Origin: Sphingomonas sp. 32-66-10
GTDB taxonomy: Bacteria > Pseudomonadota > Alphaproteobacteria > Sphingomonadales > Sphingomonadaceae
Assembly (NCBI GenBank): GCA_002280565.1
Contig: NCEF01000008.1
Coordinates: 62,001-126,000, forward strand
Direction of reading: 5' to 3'
Length of the DNA stretch: 64,000 bases
Shown: positions 56,426 to 64,000 of the stretch, one piece after another
Layout: the number at the start of each line of letters is the position of its first letter
How positions within the stretch are numbered: position 1 is the first letter of the stretch
Translations under genes and position numbers: made by a program
The notes under the pieces: model-generated
Seen by the model: the letters and a program-made list of their open reading frames with translations, nothing else
Database searches by the model: none
What the model was told of the DNA's origin: nothing

Positions 56426-57028
56426 ATGATCCGGACCAGCTGCGCGATTGCCGCGCTGATGTTGACCGCTGCTTGCGGTGGCGCAGAGACGAACAACACG
56501 GCCATGTCTGTGAACGACACGATGATGGCCAACGACACGATGATGATGGGCAACGACGCGATGCCGATGGATAATGGCAGCGCCGCCGCCGAAAGCGCGA
56601 CCGCAACGCTCGCGAAGGCCGATGGCAGCGCGGCGGGCAGTGCAGTGGTCACCACCACGGCCGAAGGGCTGGCGGTCACGGTTTCCGTCACCGGGATCAC
56701 CCCGGGCGAGCATGGCGTGCATGTCCATATGACCGGCAAGTGCGACGCGCCGGCCTTTACCACGGCGGGCGGGCACTGGAATCCGGCCTCGACCCAGCAT
56801 GGCCTCGACAATCCGCAGGGCTCGCATGCCGGCGACATGCCCAACCTGACCGTCGCCGATGACGGCACCGGCACGCTGACCTTTACGCTGCGGTCGGGGA
56901 CGATGGCGCAGCTGCTCGACGCCGATGGCTCGGCATTCGTGGTGCATGCGGGCAAGGACGACCAGAAGACCGATCCGTCGGGCAATAGCGGTGATCGCGT
57001 CGCGTGCGGCGTGTTCGCGGCGGGATAA
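56426..57028 (+). CDS. sodC: Cu/Zn superoxide dismutase lipoprotein with Met-rich linker
   Basis: 200 residues from ATG 56426 (AGGAGAG upstream). Lipobox TAAC (C17) makes it an envelope lipoprotein. Between 27 and 48 there are eight methionines in repeated NDTMM / NDAM units, then the SodC domain: EHGVHVHMTGKCD, TTAGGHWNP, GDMPNL and SAFVVHAGKDD, with copper and zinc histidines and the C-terminal cysteine of the disulfide (RVACGVF). The enzyme removes periplasmic superoxide; the Met-rich linker could hold copper. Converges on thpR. Confidence 0.95.
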   Translation: MIRTSCAIAALMLTAACGGAETNNTAMSVNDTMMANDTMMMGNDAMPMDNGSAAAESATATLAKADGSAAGSAVVTTTAEGLAVTVSVTGITPGEHGVHVHMTGKCDAPAFTTAGGHWNPASTQHGLDNPQGSHAGDMPNLTVADDGTGTLTFTLRSGTMAQLLDADGSAFVVHAGKDDQKTDPSGNSGDRVACGVFAAG

Positions 57029-57034
57029 TTTCCC

Positions 57035-57074
57035 CTACGAGCCGGTCAGCGCGTAGCGCGCGACCGGCTCGTAG
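57035..57074. terminator. Inverted repeat overlapping the end of thpR
   Basis: Perfect 13-base arms CTACGAGCCGGTC and GACCGGCTCGTAG (57035-57047 and 57062-57074) with a 14-base loop. It starts at the thpR stop codon and lies seven bases after the sodC stop, so it could fold in both transcripts. No T-run. Confidence 0.55.
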
Positions 57075-57574
57075 CTTGCGCCGCCATGGCCAAGGTGGCT
57101 TTCGTACAGCGTCATGTGGGTGACCGCGAAGTCAGGGCTGGTCAGCGCGGCCTGGCGGGCGAGGAAGGCGTCGACCGGTCCCGCCGATCCCGCGAGCCGC
57201 GCCAGGGTGATGTGCGGGACATAGGCGCGGTGTTCGGGTTCCAGCCCGATGGCGAACAGTGCACGGTCGATCTTCTTGTGCAGTGCCGCCAGCGGATCGC
57301 GCGGCGCTACCCCCGCCCAGAGCGCGTTCGGGCGACCCTTTGTTTCGAACGTCCCGCATCCGGCGATGCGCAGCGGGGGAAGCGCGGCGCGGATCGCGGA
57401 GAGCGCAGTCGCGGCATCCTCGGCGGTGCGCGAATCGACCTCGCCGATGAAGCGCAGGGTGATGTGGAGCTGATCTTCGTCCTGCCAGCGCGCACCGTCG
57501 ACCCCGTCCATCGCATCGATGAGCAGGTCGCGAATCGGGGCTGGCGGGCGCAATGCGACGAACAGACGGTGCAT
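57035..57574 (-). CDS. thpR: RNA 2',3'-cyclic phosphodiesterase
   Basis: 179 residues. Member of the 2H phosphoesterase superfamily with two HxTx motifs: H37-x-T39 in LHITLRF and H121-x-T123 in PHITLARL, which form the active site. ThpR opens 2',3'-cyclic phosphates on RNA; its physiological role is unclear. N-terminus MHRLFVALRPPAPIRD is typical. Divergent from the BI-1 gene. Confidence 0.93.
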   Translation of the reverse strand: MHRLFVALRPPAPIRDLLIDAMDGVDGARWQDEDQLHITLRFIGEVDSRTAEDAATALSAIRAALPPLRIAGCGTFETKGRPNALWAGVAPRDPLAALHKKIDRALFAIGLEPEHRAYVPHITLARLAGSAGPVDAFLARQAALTSPDFAVTHMTLYESHLGHGGASYEPVARYALTGS

Positions 57575-57620
57575 AAGCGGGCATTAACCCACTTCGTCAG
57601 AGGCGGCGATTCCGGTTTTC

Positions 57621-57647
57621 CTTGAATCTGCGCGGCAGAACCATGAT
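57621..57647 (+). promoter_or_regulatory. Possible RpoH-type promoter of the BI-1 gene
   Basis: CTTGAA (57621-57626) is followed after 13 bases by ACCATGAT (57640-57647), similar to the heat-shock promoter proposed for clpB though with shorter spacing. It lies 57 bp upstream of the start codon. Low to moderate confidence. Confidence 0.4.
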
Positions 57648-57703
57648 ATTCGATCACATCCGGGCGGCCAATATCCAGAGACCGCCGGGCAAAGGAGTTT
57701 GAG

Positions 57704-58450
57704 ATGGCGAACTGGTCTGACCCCCATTCGACCGCCGCACCGTTTGCGACGGCCGCAGGTACGCGGGATAGTGCCGCGTATGATGCGGGGCTGCGGTCCT
57801 ACATGCTTTCAATCTACAACTATATGGCTTCGGGCGTGCTGCTCAGCGGTATCGTTGCCCTCATGTTCGCATGGGGCGGCACCGAATCGATCGCCTATTC
57901 GGTCTTCGCCAATGGCGGGCCGCTGGTGTGGTTGATCATTCTGTCGCCGCTGGCGATCGTGCTGGCGATGAGCTTTGGCCAGAACAAGTTTTCGACGCCC
58001 GCGCTGCAGGGCATGTTCTGGGCGTTCACGGTGCTGATGGGCCTGTCGCTGTCGACGTTGCTGCTGCGCTACACCGGGACTTCGGTGGCGCAGGCGTTCT
58101 TCGCCGCCGCAGCCGGTTTCGCGGGCCTCAGCCTCTATGGCTACACGACCAAGAAGGACCTGTCGGGCCTCGGCAGCTTCCTGATCGTCGGCCTGATCGG
58201 CATCATCGTTGCGTCGATCATCAACATCTTCACCCAGTCGAGCACGCTGTCGCTGATCATCAGCGTGGCGGGTGTGCTGATCTTCGCGGGTCTGACGGCG
58301 TATGACACGCAGCGGATCAAGAGCGTCTATCAGTATGTCGCCGGCACCGACATGGTCGGCAAGGCAGTGATCATGGGTGCGCTGACGCTGTATCTGGACT
58401 TCATCAACATGTTCCAGTTCATCCTCAGCCTGATCGGCAACCGCGAATAA
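57704..58450 (+). CDS. Bax inhibitor-1 / YccA family membrane protein
   Basis: 248 residues. After a hydrophilic start of 30 residues there are seven hydrophobic segments, for example SIYNYMASGVLLSGIVALMF, VWLIILSPLAIVLAMSFG, GLGSFLIVGLIGIIVASIIN and KAVIMGALTLYLDFINMFQF. The motifs LTAYDTQRIK and LYLDFINMF are hallmarks of the family. In E. coli YccA interacts with FtsH; BI-1 proteins are calcium-leak channels elsewhere. The role here is inferred from the family only. A terminator follows. Confidence 0.93.
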   Translation: MANWSDPHSTAAPFATAAGTRDSAAYDAGLRSYMLSIYNYMASGVLLSGIVALMFAWGGTESIAYSVFANGGPLVWLIILSPLAIVLAMSFGQNKFSTPALQGMFWAFTVLMGLSLSTLLLRYTGTSVAQAFFAAAAGFAGLSLYGYTTKKDLSGLGSFLIVGLIGIIVASIINIFTQSSTLSLIISVAGVLIFAGLTAYDTQRIKSVYQYVAGTDMVGKAVIMGALTLYLDFINMFQFILSLIGNRE

Positions 58451-58477
58451 TCCGCGACGCCGATGGCGATTTCGGGA

Positions 58478-58514
58478 GGGTCCGGCCAGCGATGGCCGGG
58501 CCCTTCTGCGTTTT
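58478..58514 (+). terminator. Hairpin terminator after the BI-1 gene
   Basis: GGGTCCGGCCA pairs with TGGCCGGGCCC (one wobble) around GCGA, followed by TTCTGCGTTTT. It lies 27 bp after the stop. Confidence 0.8.
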
Positions 58515-58576
58515 GGGATCGGAACGCCACAGTGTTCGTGCGCGTTTCCGTCGTCCACCCAATCGGGAGAGAGACG

Positions 58577-58813
58577 ATGGACGACGACAAGAAGCGCGGC
58601 GACGCCGGGACCGACGAGAGCATCGCGGAGCGGCTGGATAAGAACCCCGAGAGCAAGCAGGCGCGGCTCGACCGCGCGCTGGACGAATCGATGGATGCGT
58701 CCGATCCGCCCTCGGGCACCCAGCCGATCCATGCGCATCATGCGGCACCTTCGACTGGCTATGATGCCGAGAAGGAGGCGGAGCTGGCGAGGAAGAAGGA
58801 TGCGGCGAAGTAG
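58577..58813 (+). CDS. Small hydrophilic hypothetical protein
   Basis: 78 residues from ATG 58577 after GGGAGAGAG. Highly charged (many Asp, Glu, Lys, Arg), probably disordered: DESIAERLDKNPESKQARLD, then a His-containing segment QPIHAHHAAPS and a charged helix EKEAELARKKDAAK. No signal peptide. No family recognised. A long inverted repeat follows. Confidence 0.7.
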   Translation: MDDDKKRGDAGTDESIAERLDKNPESKQARLDRALDESMDASDPPSGTQPIHAHHAAPSTGYDAEKEAELARKKDAAK

Positions 58814-58821
58814 CTGAACAG

Positions 58822-58898
58822 CCGTTTGCCCTGAGCTTGTCGAAGGGCGGCTACTGACAGCGGTGGCGTCGGCCCTTCGACAGGCTCAGGGCAAACGG
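58822..58898. repeat. Inverted repeat of the CCTTCGACA-GCTCAGGG type
   Basis: 27-base arms (58822-58848 and 58872-58898) pair with a single wobble around a 23-base loop. It lies between the small hydrophilic protein gene and the convergent amidohydrolase, ending four bases before the latter's stop. It may work as a two-way terminator. This arm sequence is one of the dispersed repeats frequent in sphingomonads. Confidence 0.88.
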
Positions 58899-58901
58899 AC
58901 G

Positions 58902-60215
58902 TTACCGCTTCATCACATCGAGCGCCGCTGCGGTCATTGCTTCGGCGGCGGTGCCGATGACCTTTTCGGCATCGGGTGCCCATTTCGGGCTGTGGAGCGA
59001 GGGAAGACCCGTGCCGCCATTGGCCTGCGCCTTGTCCCAGGCGTCCTGCGGCACGCCGCCGACCCAGTAGATCACGGCTTTCACGGACGGATCGGCGATC
59101 GGGTAGCGGCCGAAATCCTCGCCCGCCATGGTCGGGGCGATGTCCTGCACGCGGGTCTCGCCGAAGCGGGCGGTGAACAGCGTCTTGAGCTGGCCCGCAA
59201 ACGCCGGATCGCTGACGGCGGGCGGGGTGAAGGGCTCGCGCACGGTGACGACGGGCATGCGATCCTCCGGCACGCCTGCCGCAATCGCCTCGCCCTTGGC
59301 GATGCGGGCGATGCCGTCGAGCAATTGCTTGCGCACCTGTGGCGTATAGGCGCGGACGGTGAGCAGCAGCAGCGCCTGATCCGGGATGATGTTGTGGCGG
59401 GTCCCGCCCTGGAAGCTGCCGACCGTGACAACGGCGGAATCGAGCGGGTCGATCTCCCGCGCGACCAGCGTCTGCAGCGCCGAAACGATGCGCGCGCCGA
59501 GCACGATCGGATCCTTGGTCGTTGCCGGATAGGCCCCGTGGCCGCCGACGCCCTTGACCACGATATCGACCGAATCGACGCTGGCGAAGGTCGGGCCGCT
59601 GCGGATGCCGATGGTGCCGGCAGGCAGGGCGGCGCTGTTGTGGAAGGCGATGGCGTGGGTCGGCCGGGGGAAGCGCGTGTAGAGCCCATCCTTGAGCATC
59701 GCGAGCGCGCCGGCGCTATTCTCCTCCGCCGGTTGCGCGATCATCACGACGGTGCCGCGCCACTGATCCTTCATCGCCGCCAGATTGCGCAGCGTGCCGA
59801 CCCAGGCGGTCATGTGCGTGTCGTGCGCGCAGGCGTGCATCACGCCGCTCTCCACCCCCTCGGGCGTGCGGGTGCGCACCTTTGACGCGAAGGGCAGGCC
59901 GGTTTCCTCGGTCACCGGCAGGCCGTCCATATCGGCGCGGATCATCACCACCGGGCCGTCGCCATTCTTCAGCACCGCGACGACGCCGGTGCCGCCGACC
60001 TGTTCGGTGACGGTATAGCCGGCCTTGCGCGCCTCGGCAGCGAGCTTGGCGGCGGTCTTGACCTCCGCAAGGCTGACCTCGGGATTGGCGTGGAGATCGC
60101 GGTAGAGCGCAATCAGCGACGGCAGCTCGCGCGTCGTTGCGTCACGCACGCTGTCGGCGGCGACAGGGGAGGCGAGTGCGAGCGTCGCGGCGGCGGTGGC
60201 GAGGAGCGTTTTCAT
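58902..60215 (-). CDS. Exported M20-family amidohydrolase
   Basis: 437 residues with a signal peptide (ATAAATLALASPVAAD). M20D amidohydrolases remove acyl groups from N-acyl amino acids or similar amides. Metal-site motifs: MIRADMDGLPVTEET, HACAHDTHM, AQPAEENSAGA, and AFHNSAALP; the lid domain starts GVGGHGAYPATT and the last ligand lies in GLPSLHSPKW. Periplasmic. Upstream neighbour DUF4893 is on the same strand but 82 bp away. Confidence 0.92.
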   Translation of the reverse strand: MKTLLATAAATLALASPVAADSVRDATTRELPSLIALYRDLHANPEVSLAEVKTAAKLAAEARKAGYTVTEQVGGTGVVAVLKNGDGPVVMIRADMDGLPVTEETGLPFASKVRTRTPEGVESGVMHACAHDTHMTAWVGTLRNLAAMKDQWRGTVVMIAQPAEENSAGALAMLKDGLYTRFPRPTHAIAFHNSAALPAGTIGIRSGPTFASVDSVDIVVKGVGGHGAYPATTKDPIVLGARIVSALQTLVAREIDPLDSAVVTVGSFQGGTRHNIIPDQALLLLTVRAYTPQVRKQLLDGIARIAKGEAIAAGVPEDRMPVVTVREPFTPPAVSDPAFAGQLKTLFTARFGETRVQDIAPTMAGEDFGRYPIADPSVKAVIYWVGGVPQDAWDKAQANGGTGLPSLHSPKWAPDAEKVIGTAAEAMTAAALDVMKR

Positions 60216-60259
60216 GGGGTCAGCCTAGCCGGGCCGTCAGCAGACGCAACGGCCAAGCT

Positions 60260-60293
60260 CTTCGATCCTCCCGCTGGCGGGGGAGGATCGAAG
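60260..60293. repeat. Hairpin between the DUF4893 and amidohydrolase genes
   Basis: Arms CTTCGATCCTCCCGC and GCGGGGGAGGATCGAAG pair with a two-base bulge. It lies just after the DUF4893 stop on the - strand. Related to the CTCCC hairpins elsewhere in the window; no T-run. Confidence 0.65.
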
Positions 60294-60297
60294 GCGA

Positions 60298-60921
60298 CTA
60301 TCCTGCCGGGACCAGTTCGATCACGTCGAGCTGCGAATCGAAATTGGGGTAGGGCAGGACGAGCCGCCAGCGGCCCATGGCGACACGTTCGATATAGCCG
60401 GCCATGTCGCGCTTGCGGTCGAGGCTGTAGGGGAGTGCCTTCAGATCGTCGCCGAGTTCGAGCGTGCCGAGGAAGATCACGCGCGCATCGGTTTCGGCAT
60501 AGAGCGTGCCCGACGGACGCTGTTCGCCCTCCAGCACTGCGAAGACCGGCATCTCGCCATCGCGGCCGATGCGACAGCGCACCGGTGGGCGCTCGGCGAA
60601 GGTCTGCAGGTCGGGGCGATAGGCGCCGAGCTTGAACGTGCGGCAGTGATAATCGCCCGCCGGCGGCATGGCGTTGGCGATGGCGCGGTCGGGTTCGAAC
60701 AGCGCGCCGCCGCGCGCGATCGCGCCCTTGTCGGCGGTGCGCGCCGCGGGCAGGGCGGCGACCCATGCCTTGCGCCAGTCGCGCAGCCGCGTCCGGTCCG
60801 GCTCGGTCGCGACGGCGCGCCAGCGCGTTTCGGGCGGGGTCTCGACCAGGCTGAGGCCGTCGCGGGCGCATGCCGTGAGCGTCAGCCCCGCGACGAGGGT
60901 GAGCAGCGCGGGGCGCATCAT
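60298..60921 (-). CDS. DUF4893 domain-containing lipoprotein
   Basis: 207 residues. Signal with lipobox LTAC (MMRPALLTLVAGLTLTAC). The mature part matches DUF4893: RLRDWRKAWVAALPAAR near the start, YHCRTFKLGAY with a cysteine, RCRIGRDGEMPVFAVLEGEQ, and a terminal QLDVIELVPAG. Function unknown; membrane-anchored periplasmic. ATG 60921 overlaps the TGA of bdhA (ATGA). Confidence 0.85.
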   Translation of the reverse strand: MMRPALLTLVAGLTLTACARDGLSLVETPPETRWRAVATEPDRTRLRDWRKAWVAALPAARTADKGAIARGGALFEPDRAIANAMPPAGDYHCRTFKLGAYRPDLQTFAERPPVRCRIGRDGEMPVFAVLEGEQRPSGTLYAETDARVIFLGTLELGDDLKALPYSLDRKRDMAGYIERVAMGRWRLVLPYPNFDSQLDVIELVPAG

Positions 60922-61703
60922 GCCGCGGTCCATCCACCGTCCATGCTGTAATTCGCGCCGGTGATCGAGCGCGCTTCGTCGCGGCACAGGAACAGGGTGA
61001 GGGCGGCGACCTGTTCGGGCAGCACGAATTCCTTGGTCGGCTGGGCGGCGAGCAGGACGTCGTTCATCACCTGCTCGCGCGTCATCCCGCGCGCCTTCAT
61101 TGTGTCGGGGATCTGGTTTTCGACGAGCGGTGTCCAGACATAGCCGGGCGAAATGCAGTTGACGGTGATGCCGTCGGTCGCGGTTTCCAGCGCGATGGTC
61201 TTGGTCAGGCCGGCCACGCCATGCTTGGCGGCGACATAGGCGGATTTGTTGGGGCTGGCGACGAGCGAATGCGCCGAGGCGGTGTTGAGGATGCGGCCCC
61301 ATTTGGCGGCCTTCATGTGCGGCACGGCGGCGCGCATCATGTGCCAGGCCGAGGACAGGTTGATCGCGATGATCGCGTCCCATTTCTCGGGCGGAAATTC
61401 CTCGATCTTCGCAACATGCTGGATGCCGGCATTGTTGACGATGATGTCCGGCCCGCCGAGCTCGGCATGGCAGCGTTCGACCATCGCATAGATCGCGTCG
61501 GGCTTGCTCATGTCGGCGCCGTCATAGAGCGCCTTGGCCCCGCTGATCCCCTCAAGCCCCGCGCGCTCGGTTTCGATCGCGTCCGCGTCGCCGAAACCGT
61601 TGATCATCACGCTCGCGCCCTCGGCCGCCAGCGCCTTGGCGATGGCGAGGCCGATGCCGGAGGTGGAGCCGGTGACGATGGCGGACTTGCCCTTGAGGAA
61701 CAT
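60918..61703 (-). CDS. bdhA: 3-hydroxybutyrate dehydrogenase
   Basis: 261 residues. Short-chain dehydrogenase that oxidises 3-hydroxybutyrate from polyhydroxybutyrate breakdown to acetoacetate. Cofactor loop TGSTSGIG (11-18), NNAGIQH, catalytic S143, Y156 and K160 (YVAAK), and the BdhA-type segments TVNCISPGYVWTPLVENQI and SMDGGWTA. It lies 13 bp after the patatin gene on the same strand, a recurrent pair in PHB-metabolising bacteria. Confidence 0.93.
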   Translation of the reverse strand: MFLKGKSAIVTGSTSGIGLAIAKALAAEGASVMINGFGDADAIETERAGLEGISGAKALYDGADMSKPDAIYAMVERCHAELGGPDIIVNNAGIQHVAKIEEFPPEKWDAIIAINLSSAWHMMRAAVPHMKAAKWGRILNTASAHSLVASPNKSAYVAAKHGVAGLTKTIALETATDGITVNCISPGYVWTPLVENQIPDTMKARGMTREQVMNDVLLAAQPTKEFVLPEQVAALTLFLCRDEARSITGANYSMDGGWTAA

Positions 61704-61716
61704 GGGATACTCCTGA

Positions 61717-62865
61717 TTAGCGTTTGGCGAGGTCGAAGGCGGCGGTGCGGCCGTCGGCGATGTTGCTGGCGATCAGGCGGGCATTGGCCATGGTGCGCGC
61801 GACATCGTCGCGGCCCGCCTGCCAATGTTCGCGCATCGACCGCGCCGAAAATTCGAAGTCTCGGCTGCCCCCCTCCCACGCATTGGCGCGATAGATCAGG
61901 TGGACGAGGCTGACCGGCTTTTCGTCCGCCGCCTTGCGCAGCGCGGCGACATCGGGGTCGTCGGCAAGGCTGTCGGGCAGCTTGGCGAGCACCTTGCGGA
62001 TCAGCTCGCGCTCCTTGCGCAGCTTCAGTCGCTCGTCGCTGACCTGCCGCGTGCGGCTGGAGAAGCGGATTTCCTTTTCGCGCGCCATCACGTCGGTGAT
62101 CGTGTGCGGCATCGCGGCCGCGGCGGAAAACAGATCGACCTGGAACACCAGCATCGCGCTGCGCTGGTGATCGAGGACATGGATCAGCGGGGTGTTGGAG
62201 ACGATGCCGCCGTCCCAGTAGAATTTCCCGTCAATCTCGACCGGGGGCAGGCCGGGCGGCAGCGCGCCCGAGGCCATGATGTGACGCGCGTCGATGCGGT
62301 CGGTGGTGGTGTCGAAATAGCGGAAATTGCCGCTTTCGATCTCGACCGCGCCGACCGACAGGCGGACCGGCCCGGTGTTGAGCAGATCCCAGTCGATCAG
62401 CGAATCGAGCGTCTCGCGCAGGGCGGCGCTGTCATAATAGCTGAGCGCGGCGCAGCTGCCCGGCGTCGCGAGAAAAGGCGGAACGGTGCGCGGGTGGAAG
62501 AAGCCGGGAACGCCCTGCATCAGCACTGCGGCGGCGGACCATTCGTGCACAAGCTCGCGCACCTGATCCTGCGGGAAGATCGGGAAGCTGGGCAGGCCGC
62601 TGGTGACGCGGTCCCAGAACGCCTCGAGCCGTTCGACCCGGCGCTCGGGCGGATTGCCCGCGACGATCGCGGCGTTGATCGCGCCGATCGAGATGCCGGC
62701 GACCCAATCGGGTTCGATGTCGGCGCTCGCCAGCGCCTCGATCACCCCGGCCTGATAGCTGCCCAGCGCGCCGCCGCCCTGCAGCACCAATGCGACGCAG
62801 CCGGGCAGGGGAAGCGGCGCATCGCGGCCCGGTTTGCTGCGTCGCTGTGGATCGGCGTCGGCCAT
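61717..62865 (-). CDS. Patatin-like phospholipase (DUF3734 type)
   Basis: 382 residues from ATG 62865; ATG 62874 is possible. Serine lipid hydrolase with the oxyanion loop LVLQGGGALGSYQAGV, the nucleophile S59 in GISIG and a DGG motif (YWDGGIVSNTP) supplying the aspartate of the dyad. The C-terminal 120 residues (KEIRFSSRTRQVSDERLKLR) match the DUF3734 extension. Followed by bdhA, suggesting a role in storage-polyester or lipid turnover. Confidence 0.92.
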   Translation of the reverse strand: MADADPQRRSKPGRDAPLPLPGCVALVLQGGGALGSYQAGVIEALASADIEPDWVAGISIGAINAAIVAGNPPERRVERLEAFWDRVTSGLPSFPIFPQDQVRELVHEWSAAAVLMQGVPGFFHPRTVPPFLATPGSCAALSYYDSAALRETLDSLIDWDLLNTGPVRLSVGAVEIESGNFRYFDTTTDRIDARHIMASGALPPGLPPVEIDGKFYWDGGIVSNTPLIHVLDHQRSAMLVFQVDLFSAAAAMPHTITDVMAREKEIRFSSRTRQVSDERLKLRKERELIRKVLAKLPDSLADDPDVAALRKAADEKPVSLVHLIYRANAWEGGSRDFEFSARSMREHWQAGRDDVARTMANARLIASNIADGRTAAFDLAKR

Positions 62866-62974
62866 GGCGCACATGTGGTGCAATGCAGTGCGAAGGGCAA
62901 TGCGGGATTCTTCATGCAACGCGATCGTGCTTGGGGCATTGTGGCGCGACGGAAACGAACAAAGGGGGTGGGCC

Positions 62975-63865
62975 ATGCGGCTCGACGATCTCGATCCCAG
63001 TGACAATGTCCGCGACCTTGGCTCTGGCGGGGGCGGGTTTGGCGGTGGCGGCGGCAATATCCTGTTCGCGTTGCTGCCGATGTTGCTGGGCAGTCGGTTG
63101 GGCTGTGGCACGATCGCGCTGATCGGCATCGGCGCGGCGATCTTCATGACGGTCGGTGGTGGCGGCGCGCTGCTGAGCGGCGGCGGGACGACCGGAAGCG
63201 GCGGGCAACAGGTCGCGCAGCAAAAGGCGTGCGACACGCCGGAGGAGTTGCAGGCATGCCGGGTGATGACCAGCACCGAGCAGACCTGGACCAAATTGTT
63301 CGCGGCGGACGGGCAGCGCTATCCCGCGCCGGTGCTCAATTTCTATGAAGGCGGCGTCCAGTCGGGCTGTGGCAATGCGACGTCGGCGGCGGGGCCATTC
63401 TACTGCCCGGCGGATCGCGGCATCTATCTCGACACCGGCTTTTTCCGCGAGCTGGCGACACGCTTTGGTGCGGCGGGCGATTTCGCGCAGAATTATGTGA
63501 TCGCGCATGAGGTCGGCCACCATATCCAGAATGTTACCGGGACGATGGAACAGGTGCGCGCGCGGCAGGCGCGGATGACGCAGGTCGAGGGTAACGAACT
63601 GTCGGTGCGGGTCGAGCTGCAGGCGGATTGCTATGCCGGCGTATGGGCGGCGCAGAATCGCGACCGGCTGGAAGCGGGCGATATCGAGGAAGGGCTGCGC
63701 GCGGCCGAGGCGATCGGCGACGATACGCTGCAGCGGCAGGCGCAGGGCACGATCGTGCCCGAGAGCTTTACCCATGGCACATCGGCGCAGCGCATGAAGT
63801 GGCTGAAGCGCGGGCTGGACAGCGGCAGCCCTGCCGCCTGTGACACGTTCAGCGGCGCGATTTGA
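62975..63865 (+). CDS. Neutral zinc metallopeptidase (YpfJ family)
   Basis: 296 residues from ATG 62975 with AAGGGGG upstream. A cytosolic start with a glycine-rich stretch leads to one membrane segment (IALIGIGAAIFMTVGGG). The peptidase domain carries HEVGHH (AHEVGHHIQNVTG) and the conserved ELQADCYAGVWA, giving the third ligand. This is the YpfJ / putative neutral zinc metallopeptidase family, whose substrates are unknown. Divergent from the patatin gene. Confidence 0.93.
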   Translation: MRLDDLDPSDNVRDLGSGGGGFGGGGGNILFALLPMLLGSRLGCGTIALIGIGAAIFMTVGGGGALLSGGGTTGSGGQQVAQQKACDTPEELQACRVMTSTEQTWTKLFAADGQRYPAPVLNFYEGGVQSGCGNATSAAGPFYCPADRGIYLDTGFFRELATRFGAAGDFAQNYVIAHEVGHHIQNVTGTMEQVRARQARMTQVEGNELSVRVELQADCYAGVWAAQNRDRLEAGDIEEGLRAAEAIGDDTLQRQAQGTIVPESFTHGTSAQRMKWLKRGLDSGSPAACDTFSGAI

Positions 63866-63875
63866 GGATGGTTGA

Positions 63876-64000
63876 ATGAGTGTCGCATTCCGCCGCGAAA
63901 GCGACGAGGAACATAAGGAACCCCGGTTCGAGCTGCCGATCCCCGCCGGCCCCAATCTGGTGACCGCGCGCGGGCTGGCGCTGATCGATGAACAGGTGCG
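63876..64000 (+). CDS. GreA/GreB-family transcription elongation factor-like protein (partial, N-terminus)
   Basis: ATG 63876 opens MSVAFRRESDEEHKEPRFEL, IPAGPNLVTARGLALIDEQV, and runs off the end of the window after 41 residues. The segment PNLVTARGLALI resembles the first helix entry of GreA/GreB-like proteins, which rescue stalled RNA polymerase. Too short to be sure; the acidic start is unlike E. coli GreA. Confidence 0.6.
   Translation, partial: MSVAFRRESDEEHKEPRFELPIPAGPNLVTARGLALIDEQV

Overview
This is a GC-rich chromosomal segment from an alphaproteobacterium, most probably a member of Sphingomonadaceae (Sphingomonas or a close relative). The basis is the DUF2093 protein, a long TonB-dependent receptor with a typical sphingomonad plug, hrcA next to divergent rph and rdgB, the bdhA/patatin pair, and several families of dispersed intergenic palindromes of the kind common in sphingomonads. 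It looks like core chromosome. I found no tRNA, rRNA, CRISPR array, transposase or prophage.

Region 1-1.5 kb holds the end of xseA, a DUF2093 protein and a secreted M23 peptidase. Region 1.7-12.8 kb is the most unusual part. A frameshifted TonB-dependent receptor and a TPR-sulfotransferase run on the + strand. On the - strand, clpB is followed by a 2OG-Fe(II) oxygenase, an aspartyl/asparaginyl hydroxylase-like protein, a small sulfotransferase and a second hydroxylase-like protein. clpB has a good RpoH (heat-shock) type promoter and its stop overlaps the start of the first oxygenase, so protein quality control may be linked to hydroxylation and sulfation enzymes.

Region 12.9-28 kb carries an M16 peptidase, purEK, a disrupted ada, DUF1203, a GNAT acetyltransferase, a membrane-anchored trypsin-like protease, a secreted HELTHH metallopeptidase, priA, a DUF2490 protein, an FSA-type transaldolase and an alpha/beta hydrolase. 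Region 28-33 kb has an HTH regulator/membrane protein pair with candidate operator repeats, a Mur ligase and a divergent LD-carboxypeptidase (probably murein recycling), a repeat-rich gene desert of about 650 bp, a lipoprotein and a VOC protein. Region 33-41.7 kb has thrS, infC (probable ATA start) overlapping a GH16 glucanase, small membrane proteins, a VOC protein and glnD.

Region 41.7-48.6 kb is the grpE-hrcA / rph-rdgB ... hemW neighbourhood, interrupted by a low-GC glutathione S-transferase between hrcA and rph and by three accessory genes between rdgB and hemW. Region 48.6-57.6 kb has a PBP activator-like lipoprotein, rsmI, yraN, gshB, DedA, gloB and gloA (glutathione synthesis and methylglyoxal detoxification), a TPR protein, a hydrolase, xerC, sodC with a Met-rich linker, and thpR. 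Region 57.7-64 kb has a BI-1 protein, an M20 amidohydrolase, a DUF4893 lipoprotein, bdhA, a patatin phospholipase, a zinc metallopeptidase and the start of a GreA/GreB-family gene.

Many co-directional neighbours overlap by ATGA or GTGA, which indicates widespread translational coupling. Two genes (the TonB receptor and ada) are broken as given, and either could be a sequencing error.
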